Shown: positions 7,290-15,496 of the stretch, piece by piece
How the letters are laid out: each line of letters begins with the position of its first letter
Numbering within the stretch: position 1 is the stretch's first letter
From: a virus
Virus record (IMG/VR): IMGVR_UViG_3300005613_000113
Span: 1 to 46,924 of that record
Strand: one strand, 5' to 3'
DNA length: 46,924 nucleotides
Notes under the pieces: generated by a model
The model's database searches: none
What the model was told of the DNA's origin: nothing
Seen by the model: the letters and a program-made list of their open reading frames with translations, nothing else
Made by a program: the position numbers and the translations under genes

Positions 7290-8948
7290 GGGTTTTTAAT
7301 TGCATTATTAGAAAATTTTTCTTTAGATAGGATTGACGTTACATCTAATAATTGTAATTTTATGGAAGGTGTTAAAGGCGCGTTTGGTTCTCCGGGAGGA
7401 AAATTCTTTGTTGCTGGAAAATTAATAGCAATGTTTCCCGAACATAAAAGATATGTTGAATCATTTATTGGCGGTGGATCAGTATTGTTCAGAAAGAAAA
7501 AAGGAGAAGAAGAATATATAAATGATAAAGATAGTGAAATTGCTACTTGTTTTAAATTTATGCAGAATTTAACAGATCAGCAGTTAGAAGCATTGAATAA
7601 ATTTGATTGGAAAACATCTAAGGTTACTTTTGGGAAATTGTTATCTGAATGGAAAGAAAATAATACTCATAAGGATCCGGCTTATCAATTTTATCGCTAT
7701 GTTTATGTTAAAGCAGCTTCAGATGCAGGTGAGATGCGTTCTTATGATGACCGGGCCGAAGGCGATGTTATGAAAGTAACTTCGCGGTTAATGAAGATAA
7801 AAGAACGATTGCAAGGGGTAACCATTGAAAACATGGATTATAGAGAATTTATAAAAAAATATTCTAATGCAGAATCTTTTACATTCATGGATCCACCTTA
7901 TCCTTCTGCAAAGATGAATTGGAAGTGGTGTCCAACACAAGAAGAATTTGAATCATTTACAAAAACAGTTCCGGGTAAGTGGATGATAACTTATGAAGTT
8001 TGTGATGGTTGGAAAGAAGCAAAATATACTCGTAAAATACTTTCTCAATATAATCTTGCCGCACCGAGTTCTGGACACATGACTAGAAAATCAGAATTGT
8101 TAGTTGTTAATTATTCAATCAAACAAAATAATTCTTATTTGGAATCTGATTTTGATATAGATTTGATGAAAGAATCTATTGAGTTTCTTAGCGTTAATGA
8201 CCTTTCTAGAATATATGAATCATCTGATATTTTAGAAAAAGAGCTTAAAGAAATACTTAAATTATATGCCTCTAAACGCAGAGGTGATGAAGTGAAAAAA
8301 ACTTTTGAACAGTTAAAAAGCTCATTTCGTAATTGTGTATCAAAAATAATAGAATCAAAAAACACTAATTTTCACCCGGAAAAATTATCTCCGTTTGCAT
8401 TGGAATTATTTGATAGATATACTGAATATAATTACACAACAATTAATGCTGATGGGAGTAAACAATCGTTTAATACGTTGAAAGAATTAAAAGAAAGCAA
8501 CATTGATTATAATGAATATGAATTTAACATTAAAATGAAAGAAGCAGAAAAGAAAATAGGTAATTTTACATTTTACAACCAATGGTGGAGAGGAAAAAAA
8601 GACAGGATAGATAATTTTGTTGTTTCTACTGATTTAGGTATGGATATTTATCTTAATGAAAGTTTAATCAGTGAAGATTTTAAAGAATCAACATTTTATA
8701 TTAAACCTTCAAAATACATTATCAATAAATTTTCAGAAGGAATAACATTCATTTCACCAGATAGTGAATTGAATGTCACTGATATGCTTTCTTGGGTAAA
8801 AGTATTAGATAAAGGAAACATATCTATCCTTGAAAGTACAGAATTAGAAAAAACAATAGAATTTTCTGGGGGAATTTTAAAAGGTATATATATTTCAAGA
8901 CGTAATGACGAAAGCAATGATTTCTGGACATTAAATAAAAAAAATTAA
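7278..8948 (+). CDS. DNA N6-adenine methyltransferase (D12/Dam class) with large unknown C-terminal domain
   Basis: 557 residues from ATG 7278, which follows AAAGGAGAT; earlier in-frame ATGs lie inside the portal gene. Residues 30-285 show the D12 class: FGSPGGKFFVAGKL (motif X region), ESFIGGGSVLF (AdoMet motif I) and FMDPPYPS (catalytic DPPY, near 204). Residues about 290-557 are an unrecognised domain, rich in charged helices and then strands, not part of usual Dam enzymes. It lies between portal and prohead genes, an unusual place for a methylase. It could protect phage DNA or mark it for packaging. The methylase call is strong; the fusion role is unknown. Confidence 0.88.
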   Translation: MKNKGFLIALLENFSLDRIDVTSNNCNFMEGVKGAFGSPGGKFFVAGKLIAMFPEHKRYVESFIGGGSVLFRKKKGEEEYINDKDSEIATCFKFMQNLTDQQLEALNKFDWKTSKVTFGKLLSEWKENNTHKDPAYQFYRYVYVKAASDAGEMRSYDDRAEGDVMKVTSRLMKIKERLQGVTIENMDYREFIKKYSNAESFTFMDPPYPSAKMNWKWCPTQEEFESFTKTVPGKWMITYEVCDGWKEAKYTRKILSQYNLAAPSSGHMTRKSELLVVNYSIKQNNSYLESDFDIDLMKESIEFLSVNDLSRIYESSDILEKELKEILKLYASKRRGDEVKKTFEQLKSSFRNCVSKIIESKNTNFHPEKLSPFALELFDRYTEYNYTTINADGSKQSFNTLKELKESNIDYNEYEFNIKMKEAEKKIGNFTFYNQWWRGKKDRIDNFVVSTDLGMDIYLNESLISEDFKESTFYIKPSKYIINKFSEGITFISPDSELNVTDMLSWVKVLDKGNISILESTELEKTIEFSGGILKGIYISRRNDESNDFWTLNKKN

Positions 8949-9520
8949 TTAATCTTTTTATTTAGTAGTCCTCTTAAATGTAATGAATAAGTTTTCCACA
9001 TAGTTAGTTTTAGAAGTTTAGATATTTGATGTAATGTATAACCATATTGTCTTTTGAATTTAGAACTTGTAAATCTATGATAGAGTTTTTTATGACAAGA
9101 TAAACATAGTACTTTTAAATTGTCTAAATTATGATTTGTTTTAGAGAAGTCTTTATGATGTATTTGAAATTTAACATTTGATTTTCCGCATTCTTCACAT
9201 TTATTATTTTGTTTGAGTTTAATTAATCTATTTTTTTTATATTCTCCTTTATTTTTATATAAAGAGATACCTCCTCGCCAATTTGAATTATATTTTCCTT
9301 TGCGACAGTCTATAGTTAATTCCATTGGTTTATTTTTTTTAAATCTATCTAAATGCCTATGACATAATGTCGATTCTCCCCAAATCATCTTATTACAATT
9401 AGATACCTTGCATTTTCTTTTTTTGTAGCCACCTCTTAGAATAATAGCATAATAGTGTTTTAAACAGTACCCTTTTGCGTAATAATTACTTTTACATTTT
9501 GGAAATAAACACTTTTTCAT
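8945..9520 (-). CDS. HNH homing endonuclease
   Basis: 191 residues on the strand opposite to the surrounding late genes. The N-terminal part has paired Cys/His elements (CLFPKCKS, CLKHYY, CKVSNCNK, CHRHL), then a GKYNSNWRGGISLY segment typical of phage HNH enzymes. The HNH core is CEECGKSNVKFQIHHKD, then NLDNLKVLCLSCHKKLYH. Its tail overlaps the end of the methylase gene by four bases. Base composition is even more AT-rich than its neighbours. It is probably a free-standing mobile endonuclease inserted between the portal/methylase and capsid genes. Confidence 0.88.
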   Translation of the reverse strand: MKKCLFPKCKSNYYAKGYCLKHYYAIILRGGYKKRKCKVSNCNKMIWGESTLCHRHLDRFKKNKPMELTIDCRKGKYNSNWRGGISLYKNKGEYKKNRLIKLKQNNKCEECGKSNVKFQIHHKDFSKTNHNLDNLKVLCLSCHKKLYHRFTSSKFKRQYGYTLHQISKLLKLTMWKTYSLHLRGLLNKKIN

Positions 9521-9585
9521 ACATATATTTTATTACAAAGAGTATCATTGTGCAAGGGTATTTTTTGATAATTTTGTTTTTTTTC

Positions 9586-9614
9586 TTGACATTTACGAAA
9601 TATAGGACTATATT
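9586..9614 (+). promoter_or_regulatory. Sigma-70-type late promoter
   Basis: TTGACA at 9586-9591 and TATATT at 9609-9614 are separated by 17 bases. It points into the capsid operon and starts about 45 bases before the first start codon. Two DnaA-box-like sites lie just downstream. Confidence 0.8.
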
Positions 9615-9627
9615 TTAATTATACAGG

Positions 9628-9647
9628 TTATTCACAAGTTATCCACA
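9628..9647 (+). promoter_or_regulatory. Two tandem DnaA boxes in the capsid-operon leader
   Basis: TTATTCACA at 9628-9636 and TTATCCACA at 9639-9647 are 11 bases apart, the same unit and spacing as the array at 45251-45501. The second is the canonical high-affinity E. coli DnaA box. It abuts the AGGAGG ribosome site of the next gene. Confidence 0.7.
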
Positions 9648-9657
9648 GGAGGTAAAA

Positions 9658-10197
9658 TTGCCTTACCCGTCGGAACACGCATGTCGCGTAGCTGAGCCGT
9701 TACCACACAACTCAGGTGTGTTTGCTAGAAAATCTATAGCTCCCGGTATTAGTGTTATATTGCAAAAATCTAAAGGCGATACTGGTTCTCCGATGAAGAT
9801 CCAGTCTTATCGATTTGGTAAACATCAATTTACCACAGAAGAAGCTAAAGTTTGGTTAAAAAAACATAACATAGATTATATTTCATTTGAACCGGCTAGC
9901 ACTCCAGAAAAACAAGAAAACAGAGCAGACGTAATTAATAGAATAACTAAAGAATTGTCAGGTGCTATTGTTGAGGCTAGAGGTGATGGTGTAGGTGTTG
10001 GTGGTGATAAACAAGGCGATGGCGGTACAGACGTTTGTATATGTCCTAAATGCAAAGAAGAAATAAAGCATAATAGAGGTATTCCTTGTAATGAAGTCAA
10101 ATGTCCTAAATGCGGTACACCAATGGTAGGAAAGCCGGAGAGTAAAAAAGAAGCAATTTTATACATAACTAAAGAATTATCAAAAGCAATTTTTTAA
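9658..10197 (+). CDS. Phage head-module protein with zinc ribbon, TTG start
   Basis: 179 residues starting at TTG, 7 bases after CAGGAGGT. The opening MPYPSEHACRV... followed by an IQSYRFGKHQFTTEEAKVWL segment is a domain I associate with phage head/prohead gene clusters. Residues about 127-157 hold a zinc ribbon: CICPKCKEE, then CNEVKCPKCGTPM. Two similar amphipathic phrases (ITKELSGAI and ITKELSKAI) flank it. It ends one base into the start of the protease-capsid gene. Its exact role is unknown; a part in prohead assembly is likely from position. Confidence 0.6.
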   Translation: MPYPSEHACRVAEPLPHNSGVFARKSIAPGISVILQKSKGDTGSPMKIQSYRFGKHQFTTEEAKVWLKKHNIDYISFEPASTPEKQENRADVINRITKELSGAIVEARGDGVGVGGDKQGDGGTDVCICPKCKEEIKHNRGIPCNEVKCPKCGTPMVGKPESKKEAILYITKELSKAIF

Positions 10198-12782
10198 TGA
10201 AATATAACCATTTAAATATTGCTGCGTTTTTAGAAAGCAGCCCTTCAGGTGATACTTGGAAGGTAATGGTTATTGAAGAAGGTCTTTCTAAGAACGGCAA
10301 ATATTACACAAAAGAAGCCCTCCAAAAAGCAATTCCTCTATTTGAAAAATCAAAAGTTTGTTTTTATGAATGGAAAGATAAGCATTTTGACCATGTTCCT
10401 TTATCAATAGAAAAAATACGCCCAGAAGGTTTTCCTCTACAAACTGCCGGGTATATTGACAACGTGAAGTTTGAAACTGTTAAAGTGGAAGGCAGAGAAG
10501 TTGCCGGGTTAACTGCATCTTTACATTTGCTAGAAGAAAATTCAAGAGTTAAAGATTTGAAGAAAATGCTTATGAACGCTTGGCAAAAGGGGTTAAAGAA
10601 CTTGCTTGGGCTATCTATAAATGCTGAAGGGCCGTCAAGTGTACGTATGCTTAATGGTCAACCGGTAACAGTTGTAAACGGTATAAGTAGGGTTTTCAGT
10701 ACGGATTTCGTAACTCAACCAGCTGCAGGTGGCGGGTTACTTAAAATAATAGAAAGTATTAACACAAAAGGAGGTATTGAGCAGATGTTTAAAAGAATTC
10801 TTGAATCGTTGAAGAAGTTTAATTCTAAAATACTGGAAAGCGTTGATATTGCTAATATCACAGAGGAAGAAGTAATTAGTATTTTTGAATCATTGGTCAA
10901 AGAAGCAAAAAGTAAAAAGTCAGATAAAGCTAAAGGACTTGAAGATGTCGTAAGTAAAATGAAAGATAAGAAATATGATGAAGCAGAAGCTTTATTAAAC
11001 GCGATAGCAAAAGAAAAAGAATTATCAGATGATGAATTACTTAATACTGATGATGCAGATTTGAATCCTATTCAGCTAAAGAAAAAGAAAGAATTAGCAA
11101 AGGCGCAAGAAGATGGTGCTGCTACTGAGGCTAAGAAAAAAGAAGAATTAGAAAAGAAAAATAAAGATTTAGAATCAAAATTTGATAATATTAAGAAGCA
11201 ATTAGATATAAGAGAATGCAAAGAAATGTTAGAAGTTGCTTTAGGAGAAAGTAATCTTCCAGAGGTTATTAAGCATAAAATTCGCAATTCGTTTAAGAAT
11301 AAAATATTTAAAGAATCAGAAATCAAAGAATCTATCAAATCAGAACGTGATACATTGGCAAAATTAGTTGAAAGCAATGCAATCGTTGATTTTGGTGGAG
11401 ATTTTGACGGTTCTTTTGTAAAAAGAGATCCTATCACTCGTATCCAAGCTTCATTAGATTTGATGTTAGGATATAAGCCTAACGAAGAAGAAAAGGATAA
11501 ATATAAAGACATCGATGGATTTAGGTCATTAAAAGAAGCTTACGTGGCATTTACTGATGATGCAGAAGTATCAGGAAGATTAGGCCCACGTGCATTAGCT
11601 AGATTAAGCGAATCAGTCATTGATGATAACACTACTTTTTCTTATGCTTTAGGTTATTCTATGCAAAGGAGAATGTTACCTGAATATAGAGCAATACCTG
11701 AACTTTGGAAAAAAATAGCAGTAACGACAAGCATCAAAGATTTTAAATTGCAAGAAAGAATTCAGTGGGGCGGTTTTGGTGTATTGCCTACTGTGCAAGC
11801 AGCGAGAACAGTTGCCGGAACACCGATAGATAGTGCAACACCTACTTACCCTGAGTTAGGATTCCCTGGTGATACTGAGGCAACTTACGCTGTGATGACT
11901 AAAGGTGGATTAATTACTGTTACCAGAAGATCAATCATTGATGATGATTTGAAAGTATTAACAGGAATTCCTAAAAGAGTTGGAAAAGCTGCCGGATATA
12001 CATTGAATCAGTTCGTATTTGATTTAATGTTAGGGTATGGAGCTTCAGGAATCAATACTGCAACTATTTATGATAGTGCAGTTCTTTATGTCGCAGCACA
12101 TAAAAACTATCGTACAGGTGCGTTAGGTTATGATAACCTTCAAGATTTATTGAATGATATGTGGTATCAATGTGAGTTAGGATATAAGACTGATGTTGTT
12201 GATGATCCTTTAACTGCTGGTGCTACTACATTAAATGTTACCGGTGGAACTGGTCAATATTTTAAGGCAGGAGATTATGCTTGGTTAGACGGTGAAATTG
12301 TAAGAGTAGATGCAGTGTCAACTGACGCTTTGACGATTGCCAGAGGATTGTTCGGTACTACTGCGGCTGAACATGCAGCAGCTGTTGATGTCCGCAAGGT
12401 AACACAGTTCTTAGCATTAGAGAAACCTATTTTGTGGGTGCCTAGAGCTTTGAATGGTACTGCATTAGCTTTACAGAAATCAGATAAGAATCCAGAAAAC
12501 GCTGAAGGTGGCATCAATACACTTCGCGACCAATTCGAAGTACAGCAAAGTCCGTTCTTACGCGGAGATGAGAATAATTATTACATTTCAGCGAAAACTT
12601 CTGATGTAGAAGGTGTAGAAATAGGATTTTTAAACGGTAAAGAAGAACCGGAAATTTTAGTTCAAGATCAGCCTACTGTCGGTAACGTGTTTACTCACGA
12701 TACTATTAGGTATAAAGTTCGTCATGAATACGGAGGTGCAGTTGTTGATTTTAGAGCATTCGCAGGGTCTATAGTAACTTAA
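10197..12782 (+). CDS. Prohead protease - scaffold - major capsid protein fusion
   Basis: 861 residues. Residues 1-190 look like a prohead maturation protease domain (GLSKNGKYYTKEALQKAI, FEWKDKHFDH-like segment, NLLGLSINAEG, FSTDFVTQPAAGG). Residues about 197-400 are a charged, helical scaffold with coiled coil (KKKEELEKKNKDLESKFDNI). Residues about 410-861 are the capsid protein (FSYALGYSMQRRMLPEYRAI, FVFDLMLGYGASG, FRAFAGSIVT). A beta module of about 70 residues (about 665-735; LTAGATTLNVTGGTG, DGEIVRVDAV, TIARGLFGTTAAEH) is inserted in the capsid part, a type also seen in fibres. An internal start gives a scaffold-capsid form. The protease must cut itself free, as in HK97-like maturation. 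Confidence 0.85.
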   Translation: MKYNHLNIAAFLESSPSGDTWKVMVIEEGLSKNGKYYTKEALQKAIPLFEKSKVCFYEWKDKHFDHVPLSIEKIRPEGFPLQTAGYIDNVKFETVKVEGREVAGLTASLHLLEENSRVKDLKKMLMNAWQKGLKNLLGLSINAEGPSSVRMLNGQPVTVVNGISRVFSTDFVTQPAAGGGLLKIIESINTKGGIEQMFKRILESLKKFNSKILESVDIANITEEEVISIFESLVKEAKSKKSDKAKGLEDVVSKMKDKKYDEAEALLNAIAKEKELSDDELLNTDDADLNPIQLKKKKELAKAQEDGAATEAKKKEELEKKNKDLESKFDNIKKQLDIRECKEMLEVALGESNLPEVIKHKIRNSFKNKIFKESEIKESIKSERDTLAKLVESNAIVDFGGDFDGSFVKRDPITRIQASLDLMLGYKPNEEEKDKYKDIDGFRSLKEAYVAFTDDAEVSGRLGPRALARLSESVIDDNTTFSYALGYSMQRRMLPEYRAIPELWKKIAVTTSIKDFKLQERIQWGGFGVLPTVQAARTVAGTPIDSATPTYPELGFPGDTEATYAVMTKGGLITVTRRSIIDDDLKVLTGIPKRVGKAAGYTLNQFVFDLMLGYGASGINTATIYDSAVLYVAAHKNYRTGALGYDNLQDLLNDMWYQCELGYKTDVVDDPLTAGATTLNVTGGTGQYFKAGDYAWLDGEIVRVDAVSTDALTIARGLFGTTAAEHAAAVDVRKVTQFLALEKPILWVPRALNGTALALQKSDKNPENAEGGINTLRDQFEVQQSPFLRGDENNYYISAKTSDVEGVEIGFLNGKEEPEILVQDQPTVGNVFTHDTIRYKVRHEYGGAVVDFRAFAGSIVT
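10766..10787 (+). promoter_or_regulatory. Internal ribosome binding site and start for scaffold-capsid form
   Basis: AAAAGGAGGT at 10766-10775 is followed nine bases later by an in-frame ATG at 10785 (codon 197), exactly between the protease-like and scaffold-like parts. Such a strong site inside a gene is unlikely by chance. It would yield a 665-residue scaffold-capsid protein in excess over the full-length protease fusion, like the nested C/Nu3 arrangement of lambda. Confidence 0.8.
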
Positions 12783-12802
12783 AAACCGAATTAATGGCAA
12801 TG

Positions 12803-12851
12803 GCCGGGGGAATAATCTCCCGGCACAGCTGTTAGACTGTAAAATGTCTAA
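12803..12851 (+). other. Two hairpins between capsid and decoration genes
   Basis: The first (12803-12824) has a 9-bp stem GCCGGGGGA/TCTCCCGGC (one G-U pair) with an ATAA loop. The second (12832-12851) pairs TTAGAC with GTCTAA. Neither has a T-run, so mRNA stabilisation or processing fits better than termination. Confidence 0.6.
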
Positions 12852-12868
12852 TGTTAAGGAGGCATTAA

Positions 12869-13216
12869 ATGTCAAAGTTTACCAGGTATAAATACGGAGT
12901 GGCGAATGAAAGAGGTGTTGCTACCACAAAAGCTGCAAGTTATGCTATTCTTGAAACTGATATTCTAAGAATTGGTCAATTTTTTAAAATTAATGGTGCA
13001 TATACGTTAACATTGCCTGCAGCTAGTTCAGCATTAAAAGGCGTTAGTGTATATATCCATGGTAATAATGGTTCATCTAAAGTTGCTGTTACTGCCGGTT
13101 TCGGTGGCGGTGGCGCTAGCTATGATACTGTAACAATAGGAGCTTATAATACTGTTGAATTCTGGTGTGATGGCAGTTATTGGTATGCGTTATCAAACGC
13201 AGTTGGTGCTAGTTAA
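12869..13216 (+). CDS. Capsid decoration / head-fibre base domain, copy 1
   Basis: 115 residues after AAGGAGG. Beta-rich sequence: LRIGQFFKINGAYTLTLPAA, GVSVYIHGNNGSSKVAVTAG, FGGGGASYDTVTIGAYNTVE, FWCDGSYWYAL. The protein matches the N-terminal 112 residues of the next gene nearly throughout, so they are tandem paralogues. Position right after the capsid gene suggests a decoration or head-fibre protein. This copy is the domain alone, without the serine stalk and lectin-like domain of copy 2. Confidence 0.6.
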   Translation: MSKFTRYKYGVANERGVATTKAASYAILETDILRIGQFFKINGAYTLTLPAASSALKGVSVYIHGNNGSSKVAVTAGFGGGGASYDTVTIGAYNTVEFWCDGSYWYALSNAVGAS

Positions 13217-13234
13217 AAATAAGGAGGCCCAATT

Positions 13235-14389
13235 ATGCCAAAACCTACCAGATACAAATACAGTGTAGCTAATCGTAGAGGCACAACTTTAAGCAAATCT
13301 ACAAATTACTCTTTAACAGAGGATGATGTTTTAAGAAGTGGTTCTTTATTTGTCAAATTAACTTCTAATGTTACTTTAACTTTACCTGCCGCTAGTGATA
13401 ATTTAAAAGGTGCTAGTATTTTTGTAGAAACATCGGATCAAGGCAGTGTTTATGTCGCTGCTGGTTTTGGTGGTGGTGGTGCTAGTTATGACACTGCTGT
13501 TTTAGGAAAATATGAAACAGCAGATTTCTGGTGCGACGGCAGTTATTGGTATGCATTAAATGTAACAGTATCCGGAAATACTTCTAGTTCTTCTTCTAGT
13601 AGTCTATCGTCAAGTTCATCTAGTTCTTCTTCTAGTAGTCTATCGTCAAGTTCATCTAGTTCTTCAATTTCTTCTAGCTCAAGTTCATCTAGTTCTTCAA
13701 GTAGTTCAAGCTTTTCAAGTTCTTCTAGTAGCTCTAGCTCATCTAGCTCGAGTTCATCAAGTTCTTCTAGCAGCTCTTTAAGTTCAAGTTCATCTAGCTC
13801 GAGTTCTTCCAGTTCATCAAGTAGTTCATTCAGCTCTAGTTCTTCTAGCAGTTCTAGTAGTTCTAGTTCTTTGAACCAAGAATGGTTTGGAATAACTAGC
13901 TCTAATCTTCACTCTGATTGTGGAGATGATGGTGGTGATACAACTGTTGAAAATGCACTTGATGGTTTGAATGTTTGGAAACATTCTGCCGATGAAACAC
14001 ATTGGTTTATAGTTGACCTTGGACAAAGCCGTTGGGTAAGTCAAGTAAGAGGGAGAAGTGGTGGAGATTTAAGTTGGGATCCTACTAATGTAAATATTTA
14101 TGTTAGCGATTCAGCAGTAGATTTCGGAAGTGCTACTAAATCAGGAATTACCACATGGCAAGACACAGGAATTTGGCAAGAAATTGCTCTTACGCAAAAG
14201 TATGGACGCTACGTAAAAGTAGAAATAACTTCTACTGAGCATGCATCAAAATATTTAGAGTTTGGAGGGCCTTCTGGAGGATTCTTCAAGATATTTGATG
14301 TGTACGTAGAAGGTGAGATGTCAAGCTCATCAAGTTCTAGCAGTTCTAGCTCGTCTAGTTCGAGTTCTAGCTCTAGTGAAAGTAGTTAA
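13235..14389 (+). CDS. Decoration-like protein with serine stalk and F5/8C carbohydrate-binding domain
   Basis: 384 residues. Residues 1-114 are a paralogue of the previous gene (LPAASDNLKGASIFVE, AGFGGGGASYDTAVLG, FWCDGSYWYAL). Residues about 115-211 are almost pure serine with rare Leu, Ile and Phe. Residues 212-361 fit an F5/8 type C (discoidin) fold: NALDGLNVWKHSADETHWFI, VDLGQSRWVSQVRG, VNIYVSDSAVDFGS, GRYVKVEITS, FKIFDVYVEG. A second short serine tail ends the protein. Such domains often bind sugars or glycans. The architecture suggests a glycan-binding tip held off the capsid by a flexible stalk. A capsid location is inferred from gene order and the shared base domain. Confidence 0.8.
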   Translation: MPKPTRYKYSVANRRGTTLSKSTNYSLTEDDVLRSGSLFVKLTSNVTLTLPAASDNLKGASIFVETSDQGSVYVAAGFGGGGASYDTAVLGKYETADFWCDGSYWYALNVTVSGNTSSSSSSSLSSSSSSSSSSSLSSSSSSSSISSSSSSSSSSSSSSFSSSSSSSSSSSSSSSSSSSSSLSSSSSSSSSSSSSSSSFSSSSSSSSSSSSSLNQEWFGITSSNLHSDCGDDGGDTTVENALDGLNVWKHSADETHWFIVDLGQSRWVSQVRGRSGGDLSWDPTNVNIYVSDSAVDFGSATKSGITTWQDTGIWQEIALTQKYGRYVKVEITSTEHASKYLEFGGPSGGFFKIFDVYVEGEMSSSSSSSSSSSSSSSSSSSESS

Positions 14390-14397
14390 AAATTAAT

Positions 14398-14424
14398 TCC
14401 CGGTGGGGTATATCCCCACCGGGA
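14398..14424 (+). other. Perfect 11-bp GC-rich hairpin after the decoration gene
   Basis: TCCCGGTGGGG pairs fully with CCCCACCGGGA around a 5-base loop. No T-run follows; the next ribosome site AAAGGAG starts six bases later. It most likely stabilises the upstream mRNA end or tunes readthrough. Confidence 0.75.
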
Positions 14425-14442
14425 TATTAAAGGAGATATATA

Positions 14443-14679
14443 ATGTCAGCCCCAGCTTATAAATGTCCGTTCAAAAGTAACGCAGGTGCAGGTATTACTT
14501 GTGAGAATGTTGCATGTGGTCTGTATAATGTGATTAAAGAAGAATGTAATTTCATTATAAATGAACGCAAAAGACAACAACTCATGGGTAGTTTACCTTC
14601 TAACGTAAATACATACTCGAGTTCATCAAGTTCAAGCTCGAGTTCATCTTCATCTTCATCTAGTTCAGAAGCTTCATAA
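14443..14679 (+). CDS. Small Cys-containing protein with serine tail
   Basis: 78 residues after AAAGGAG. Residues 1-58 contain four Cys (YKCPFKS, ITCENVACGL, KEECNF) that could form a compact metal-bound or disulphide domain. Residues 59-76 are a serine run, then EAS. It is placed between the decoration protein and the neck protein, so a virion or head-associated role is likely. No family recognised. Confidence 0.55.
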   Translation: MSAPAYKCPFKSNAGAGITCENVACGLYNVIKEECNFIINERKRQQLMGSLPSNVNTYSSSSSSSSSSSSSSSSSEAS

Positions 14680-14688
14680 GGAGGTTAT

Positions 14689-15411
14689 GTGTCATATACT
14701 AGAGAAGATTATTTATCTCGCTTAGAAACTGCTTTGCAGGACGATGCTGAAAAACTTCAGCCTGATGATAAATATAGAATTTTATCTCAGGCTGTTATTA
14801 TTTTTTCAAAAGATAAGCCTTACACTAAGATGAAAGAAGAAACAGGAGATGGTTCTTCTTACGACTTTGCTTTACCTACTGATTGGGTAGAAGGTACTTC
14901 TTATATTGTTGGGCCTATTGAATATCCGGCTGATGATTACCAAAATCCTAGTTACCTTGAACAAATGGATTGGAAGTTCTTTAAAAAGCTTGTTGGTGAT
15001 GTGATGACAACTTATATTAGGATATTGACTTTCATTCCTGCTAATGATAAAAAATTGAGATATGAATATGCGTTGCCTCAAACGTTAAATGAAACAACTT
15101 GTACAATAAATGATAGTTATATAGAAGCAGTCGTTAATTTGACTGCTGCTCTTTGTTTCTGGGCTCTCGCGGCAAAATTTGCACAAAGTACAGATTCAAC
15201 AATCGAAGCTGATGTTATTGATTATCAACGGAAATCTGATCTTTATACAGGATTGGCTAAAGAGAAGATATCCATTTATAATTCATTAATGGGATTAGGT
15301 GTTGAATCAAAAGAATCTGGTGCAGCCTCAGCCGGTATAGCGGTCAAGGATCTTGACATGGAATATTCATGGAAAGAAGATATGTTGACGCATCCGGTTA
15401 GATGGAGGTAA
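14689..15411 (+). CDS. Head-tail connector / neck protein
   Basis: 240 residues from GTG 14689, placed after AAGGAGG; an ATG two bases earlier is out of frame. The N-terminus (REDYLSRLETALQDDAEKLQ) is helical. The C-terminal part, IEAVVNLTAALCFWALAAKFA, then VIDYQRKSDLYTGLAKEKI, fits head-completion adapters that bind below the portal. Gene order between capsid/decoration and tail terminator supports this. Exact family (gp15/gpW-like or other) is uncertain. Confidence 0.6.
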   Translation: MSYTREDYLSRLETALQDDAEKLQPDDKYRILSQAVIIFSKDKPYTKMKEETGDGSSYDFALPTDWVEGTSYIVGPIEYPADDYQNPSYLEQMDWKFFKKLVGDVMTTYIRILTFIPANDKKLRYEYALPQTLNETTCTINDSYIEAVVNLTAALCFWALAAKFAQSTDSTIEADVIDYQRKSDLYTGLAKEKISIYNSLMGLGVESKESGAASAGIAVKDLDMEYSWKEDMLTHPVRWR

Positions 15412-15436
15412 TTCCCCAGTCAAAGAGATAAAGGAG

Positions 15437-15489
15437 AAGGCGGAGATAGATGCAATTTCATTTTTTCTTGTTATCTATCCTTCCGCTTT
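15437..15489 (+). other. Long imperfect hairpin before the tail terminator gene
   Basis: The arm AAGGCGGAGATAGAT (to 15451) pairs with ATCTATCCTTCCGCTTT (15473-15489) around a 21-base loop with a T-run. The next gene starts only seven bases later with no clear ribosome site, so the fold may affect its translation or may be a weak terminator. Confidence 0.5.
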
Positions 15490-15496
15490 AGTTTAA

